Positions 60,144 through 64,000 of a DNA stretch of 64,000 nucleotides are shown here, one piece after another. The position numbers and the translations under genes were made by a program. Each line of letters begins with the position of its first letter. Within the stretch, counting starts at the first letter, position 1. Location of the stretch: positions 1 through 64,000 of the forward strand of contig NZ_JALBWV010000043.1 of the NCBI RefSeq assembly GCF_022678645.1, given 5' to 3'. This DNA is from Saccharopolyspora soli. GTDB lineage: Bacteria; Actinomycetota; Actinomycetes; Mycobacteriales; Pseudonocardiaceae. The notes beneath the pieces were generated by a model. It was not told where the DNA came from. It saw nothing but the letters and a program-made list of their open reading frames with translations, and did not search any database.

Positions 60144-61505
60144 CTAGCGAGCACACGCGAGCAGAGCGCGGCGCAACTCGTCCGCGGTTTGGAAGGCGCT
60201 CTTCGGGTTTTCGCGGAGCGCTTCGTCGATCACCTCGGCAAGGGGCTCCGGGATGTCCGGCTCACGTCGCCGAATCGGCACTGGCTCGGCTTGCAGGATG
60301 ACCTGCCAGGGATCCTTGCCGCGCGGGAAGTCCCGCGGGTGCGCGCCGGTGAGGGCGTGGTAGAGGCACGCCGCGAGCGCCCAGACGTCCACGGCTGGCG
60401 AGGCGTCCCGGAAGTTGACCACTTGCTGGCGGGGCACGTACCAGGGCTTGCCCGCGGTCGTGCCGGTTCGGGTCAGGCCGCTGAGGCCAGCCTGGTCGAA
60501 TGCCTTGGCGAGGCCGAAGTCGCCGACCTTGGCCACCAGCGGGCCATCGGCCTCGCCCAGCAGGATGTTGTGCGGGCTCAGGTCGCGGTGCACGACGCTC
60601 TCGCCGTGCGCGTGTGCCAGGCCCTCCAGGATCTGGCAGGCCAGCCGCGCGGCCTCGGCGGCTTCGAGCCTGCCGCCCGCGCGCGCCAGGAGTTGGTCGA
60701 GGCTGCCGCCAGCGCAGAACTCGGTGGTGAAGTAGAACGTGCCGTTGGCGAAGCCCGAGTCGTACAGCGCGGCTATGTTGGGGTGCCGCAGCGCCTTGGT
60801 GAGCTCCGCCTCGCGGAGGAACCGCGCGCGTGCGGCCGGGCTCGCCGCGACCCTGGGCAGCATCACCTTCAGCGCCACCTCCCGACCGGTCTGGTCGTGG
60901 CGGGCGAGGTGCACCGCACCCATTCCGCCGCGGCCGAGCTCGCGAAGCAGCGTGTACCCGGCGATCGGGGCGAGTTCGCGCTGCCCGCTGCGCGCGAGAT
61001 CGGCCAAGCGCCGGATCGCGCCGCCCGGCTCGGCTTGGCAGTCCGAGCAGACGTACTCGCCGGACCGGCCGCCGAGGTCGCTGCCCACCTCCTGGCCGCA
61101 TGCCGCGCACTGGGCCAACGACAGGGTGCGTTGCCCGGCGGGAAGCCGGATGTCCACCCGGAACACCGTCTTGCCGAGCCGGATCTCGTCGCCGTCGATC
61201 AGGTCGTGTTCCAGGAAGGGAAGCGCGGCGCCCTCCTCCGGCGTCTGGTGCGCAGCCCGCTGGCCGATCTTCTCGCCGTTGATGAACGTGCCGTTTAGGC
61301 TGCCGAAGTCGCGGATGCGCACGTCGGGCGGGTTGATGTCGAGCAGGCAGTGGTGCCGGGAGACGGTGCGGTGGTGCTCGTCGTCCGGTAGTCGCGGCGT
61401 GCAGTCGTTGGCGCGGCCGAGGATGCAGGTGGTCCGCTCGGTGAACGCGTACTCGGTGCGGTCGAGCCGACCCCGGACGAGCCGTAGCGTGACGGTGGCC
61501 GTCAT
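60144..61505 (-). CDS. FHA domain-zinc ribbon-Ser/Thr kinase
   Basis: 453 residues from ATG 61505 (AGAGG before it); a GTG at 61562 would give 19 more and overlap the previous gene. FHA domain at about 10-125 (ILGRANDC, RTVSRHHCLLDI, DFGSLNGTFING), a CxxC...CxxC ribbon at about 133-160, and a kinase with GRGGMGAVHLA, ALKVM, HRDLSPHNILL (Ser replaces the usual Lys) and GDFGLAKA. The APE region reads WYVPRQQ. Convergent with the kinase-WD40 gene. Confidence 0.87.
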   Translation of the reverse strand: MTATVTLRLVRGRLDRTEYAFTERTTCILGRANDCTPRLPDDEHHRTVSRHHCLLDINPPDVRIRDFGSLNGTFINGEKIGQRAAHQTPEEGAALPFLEHDLIDGDEIRLGKTVFRVDIRLPAGQRTLSLAQCAACGQEVGSDLGGRSGEYVCSDCQAEPGGAIRRLADLARSGQRELAPIAGYTLLRELGRGGMGAVHLARHDQTGREVALKVMLPRVAASPAARARFLREAELTKALRHPNIAALYDSGFANGTFYFTTEFCAGGSLDQLLARAGGRLEAAEAARLACQILEGLAHAHGESVVHRDLSPHNILLGEADGPLVAKVGDFGLAKAFDQAGLSGLTRTGTTAGKPWYVPRQQVVNFRDASPAVDVWALAACLYHALTGAHPRDFPRGKDPWQVILQAEPVPIRRREPDIPEPLAEVIDEALRENPKSAFQTADELRRALLACAR

Positions 61506-61554
61506 CGAGCCGTACCTCTTGGTTCGGTTGTCGTCCACTATGGACAATTTGTTG

Positions 61555-62373
61555 TCAGTCACCTCGCTGACCCGCCACGTCGGGATCCTCGCCGAGCAGG
61601 TGCAGATCCGAGGGCATCAGCGTGGTGCTCCGCAGCAACGCCTGAATCAGGTTGTGGTTCAACGTGTTTCCCACCGGATCGCCGACCCCGTCCTCCCGCC
61701 GGATGCCGGGAATCGGATCGGGGCCCTCGGCGAGCCGCTCGCGCACCGCGCCGACGATGTGCGCCGCGATCTTCGACGTCCACTGCCTGCCGTCCGGCAG
61801 CCGGTTGAGGTCGTCGGCCACCTGGTTCCACGACACCGGTTGCGGATAGCGCTCCTGGCGAAGGTACCGCTGAGCGAGCGCGGTCAGCACCAGGCGCTCC
61901 ACCAGGCTCAGCTCGTACACGTCCGGTGCCTTCGTCCGGCTGTGCTGTCCGCTGTCGGCGTCGGTGCTCGGGGAATCGACGAGGTGGATCTCCAGCAGAT
62001 GTGCCCGGCGCTTCGAGGGACCGATCAACAGCGGGGTGTATCCGGGTTCGATCGGCAATTCGTGTCCGGACAACAGCATCACCTCGCCCGGCAGTTGGAT
62101 CGGCAGCTTGCCCCTGTTGCGAATCCACCAATCCCGGCCGTCGCACACCAGCATCCCGTGCAATCGGCTGACGTGCGGATCGTTGACGCCGATCGGCACG
62201 TGGACGTCGTCCTTGCCGCGACCGAAGTGGATGGTGAACTTGCGCGGCGGCACGGCGAACCCGCCGTCAGCGGCCAGCGCGAAGATCGTGCCCGGTGGCG
62301 CTGACGGCACCCCACCGGCCAGGCTGCGCGTGGAACCGGGCAACACCTGCGGGACGAACTCCCGAATCGCCAT
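61555..62373 (-). CDS. FHA-like domain protein with helical C-terminus
   Basis: 272 residues from ATG 62373 (GGAGGAGGGCGAG before it). An FHA-like domain at about 35-115 (FTIHFGRGKDDVHVPI, DPHVSRLHGMLVCDGRDWWIRN), then a segment that may be winged helix-like (LTALAQRYLRQERYPQPVSWNQVADDLNRL). It would bind phosphothreonine made by the adjacent kinases. The downstream kinase gene begins at or near its stop. Confidence 0.75.
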   Translation of the reverse strand: MAIREFVPQVLPGSTRSLAGGVPSAPPGTIFALAADGGFAVPPRKFTIHFGRGKDDVHVPIGVNDPHVSRLHGMLVCDGRDWWIRNRGKLPIQLPGEVMLLSGHELPIEPGYTPLLIGPSKRRAHLLEIHLVDSPSTDADSGQHSRTKAPDVYELSLVERLVLTALAQRYLRQERYPQPVSWNQVADDLNRLPDGRQWTSKIAAHIVGAVRERLAEGPDPIPGIRREDGVGDPVGNTLNHNLIQALLRSTTLMPSDLHLLGEDPDVAGQRGD

Positions 62374-62895
62374 CTCGCCCTCCTCCATCCAACCGGGCGA
62401 TCACATTACCGCTCCCTGCCTTGGGACCAGTCCCAATCGCGGCCTGCCGCGATAGCACCACAACGACCCAAGAATCGGTTCCGCATCACTCGTCAGCACC
62501 GATCACAAGATCAATTGACTGCTCCCCTTCCCTGGAGGGGTGGGGATTGTTGATCTCGTTTCCTCCGGGTCGTTCAGGGGATTTCTGGCTCAAAGCTGCC
62601 TTTGGATTCGCGGGCCTGCCCCCATTACGCACGCCCGGACCCGCGTCCGTGGAACACCGCCGGGTGCCTGCAGGTGTTGAACGAGCGGGCATGTTGAACG
62701 GCGGCGGAATTGGCCAGGTGCGGCGGGATTTGGCGGGCGGTCCAGGACCTTTGCGGAGTCTGGTCCGGATCGCGTGCGGCGTCCGGAGTATTGCCTTGTG
62801 GAATGTGACATTTTACGCTATGGAGCCATGTGACATTTCACTCTTGCCAACGTTGTCGGCACACCCCTACGCGCCACACGGAGGGACGGGCCCAG
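62374..62895. other. Intergenic region with short repeats, no gene seen
   Basis: About 520 bp. Direct repeats ATGTGACATTT at 62803 and 62828 (25-bp period) are the only clear signals. Open frames here lack coding character. Confidence 0.5.
62803..62840 (+). promoter_or_regulatory. Direct repeat ATGTGACATTTxA
   Basis: Copies at 62803-62815 and 62828-62840 differ at one base. They lie 56 bp before the truncated transporter start and may be regulator sites or promoter elements for this side. Confidence 0.45.
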
Positions 62896-63006
62896 ATGGC
62901 CGCCACCGGAACTGCCAGCTCGCGACCGGAACAACGGAGGTTCCTCGGACGTCCAGCGGACCTGTCCCCGCTGATGTTCACCGAGTTCTGGGAACGCGTC
63001 TCGTAA
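62896..63006 (+). pseudogene. N-terminal stub of a POT-family peptide transporter
   Basis: 36 codons from an ATG preceded by GGAGGGA: RRFLGRPADLSPLMFTEFWE RVS then a stop. This is the typical start of proton-dependent oligopeptide transporters (FLGHPxGLxxLFxTExWERFSYYGMR), cut where helix 1 should begin. The rest of the gene is absent. Confidence 0.65.
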
Positions 63007-63072
63007 AGGGGGTGAGCTGACCGCCAACCGCCGCTCGCACCGTCGTAGCCGACCATCCCCGGAAGGAAGTAC

Positions 63073-64000
63073 ATGGGTTTCTGGCGACGTGCACCAAGTT
63101 CGAAAGCACTGATGGCGACGGGCGTCGCGATCAGCGCGGTACTCCTGACCGGTGCGGTGGCCCCCGCCGCCGTGCCCGACCCCGACGTTCAGACCGATCC
63201 GTTCGCCCCGCTGGACCCGCAGAACTGGCAAGACCAGGAGAACATGACCTGGGACGACTACCACGGCGTGCCGGGTTCCGATTGGGCCGACCCGAACCGG
63301 GAGCCCACGCAGCAGAAGCTGAAGATCGCCGTGTTGGCGGTCGACTTCCCGGACCAGCCGTTCGTCATCACCCAGCCCAAGGGCAGCGACCCGTTCGGCA
63401 ACCCGCAGATCGACCCGGTGAACCGCGACTCGGTGGCCCAGTTCTACGCCGATTTCTGGGACAAACCGAGCGAGCTCAACCACGGGCACACGGTCAACGA
63501 GTACTGGATGGAGCAGACGCACGGGCGGATCGGCGTCGAGTTCGTCCCGTTCGGTCCCTACCAGGCGCCGCGGGTTTCCTACGAGTACGGCCTCAACGAC
63601 ATCGGTCAGGAGGGCCAGGGCTGCCCGAGCGGACACACCTGCGACGGGCGGTTGGAGGACGACGTCGACGCCCAGTGGCGGGCCGACGTCGGTGAGGAGG
63701 AGACCAAGAAGTACGACCGCGTCCTGCGCCTGTACGCCGGTTACGACGAAACCTCGGTGTGGCAGGAGTTCGGCGAGATGAAGTTCCAGAACAAGGAGGA
63801 CATCCCCGACGAGTGGGGGCCGCCGGACCCGGCGCTGCCGAACTACGTCCGGGGCCGGTACACCGACTGGACCTCGTGGAAAGCGGGCGCGCAGCTGTGG
63901 GGGAACTCGGGAATCCGGCAGGGTGAGAGTTCGGGCACGATCACCCACGAGATCTCGCACACCTTCGACATCGGGGACAACAACAACAATCCCTACGTCC
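63073..64000 (+). CDS. Secreted M6-family metalloprotease (immune inhibitor A-like), partial
   Basis: The first 309 codons are present and the gene continues beyond the window. Signal peptide MGFWRRAPSSKALMATGVAI followed by SAVLLTGAVAPAA. Then KIAVLAVDFPDQPF, NEYWMEQTHGRIGVE and the zinc site HEISH (in GTITHEISHTFDIGDNNNN) near residue 295, typical of the immune inhibitor A peptidases. GGAAGGAAG precedes the ATG. Exported protease. Confidence 0.9.
   Translation, partial: MGFWRRAPSSKALMATGVAISAVLLTGAVAPAAVPDPDVQTDPFAPLDPQNWQDQENMTWDDYHGVPGSDWADPNREPTQQKLKIAVLAVDFPDQPFVITQPKGSDPFGNPQIDPVNRDSVAQFYADFWDKPSELNHGHTVNEYWMEQTHGRIGVEFVPFGPYQAPRVSYEYGLNDIGQEGQGCPSGHTCDGRLEDDVDAQWRADVGEEETKKYDRVLRLYAGYDETSVWQEFGEMKFQNKEDIPDEWGPPDPALPNYVRGRYTDWTSWKAGAQLWGNSGIRQGESSGTITHEISHTFDIGDNNNNPYV

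Noticed and set aside
62818-63960. A 380-codon minus-strand frame opposite the M6 metalloprotease
   Set aside because: The plus strand encodes a signal peptide and HEISH zinc site; the antisense frame is Arg/Val-rich without motifs.

Overview
This is a high-GC actinobacterial window, most likely from Pseudonocardiaceae (a Saccharopolyspora-like genome is a reasonable guess). Strong GC-type codon bias, GTG starts and a gene order close to Mycobacterium tuberculosis Rv0981-Rv0996 (mprA-mprB-pepD-moaB-mscL ... FmdB-like, 5-FTHF cyclo-ligase, galU, glp/moeA, rimJ, membrane protein) support this. The species assignment is inference.

Layout. 1-2442: a heptamer tandem repeat, a diguanylate cyclase and bluB. 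2514-5507: a zinc-starvation ribosomal locus. Four cysteine-free ribosomal proteins (S18, S14, L33, L28) read leftward from a shared intergenic region with a Zur-like site. A CobW-like protein without a P-loop, L31 and L32 read rightward. 5694-19866: the envelope-stress/core block. MprAB and the HtrA protease PepD share a direct-repeat operator. A DeoR regulator and galT are inserted inside the block, separated by three overlapping micro-ORFs in a 74-bp tandem repeat. The block continues with moaB, mscL, a SAF-domain protein, galU, glp/moeA, rimJ and a membrane protein.

19941-26860: a tRNA-Ala(CGC) followed by a decayed integrative island carrying glycopeptide resistance: vanRS rightward and vanHAX plus a C39-like protein leftward. 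Fragments of an integrase, a serine recombinase, MurG and MurF flank these genes. Sequence upstream of vanH is repeated almost base for base in front of a small membrane-protein gene next to vanR, which suggests a common VanR-controlled promoter.

26865-35209: two related cytochrome P450 loci, with TetR regulators, carboxymuconolactone-decarboxylase-like proteins, dehydrogenases, and one intact ferredoxin/ferredoxin reductase pair. The first locus keeps only a deletion scar of that pair. 35774-39008: a TetR-controlled epimerase/MFS efflux operon with twin palindromic operators. 39176-44657: a phosphatase, a large AfsR-type ATPase regulator (interrupted by a G/C-run insertion) and a P450 behind 11-bp-spaced GTGTCAG repeats.

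44658-56027: scattered metabolic genes (DUF3159 membrane protein, S9 peptidase, ketosynthase, NmrA-like reductase, methyltransferase, glycosidase-like protein, FAD monooxygenase), several with a local TetR or IclR regulator and a visible palindromic operator. 56121-62373: a signalling cluster: an uncharacterised protein, a Ser/Thr kinase-TPR-WD40 protein with an apparent frameshift, an FHA-zinc ribbon-kinase and an FHA/winged-helix-like protein. The window ends inside a secreted M6 metalloprotease preceded by the stub of a POT peptide transporter.
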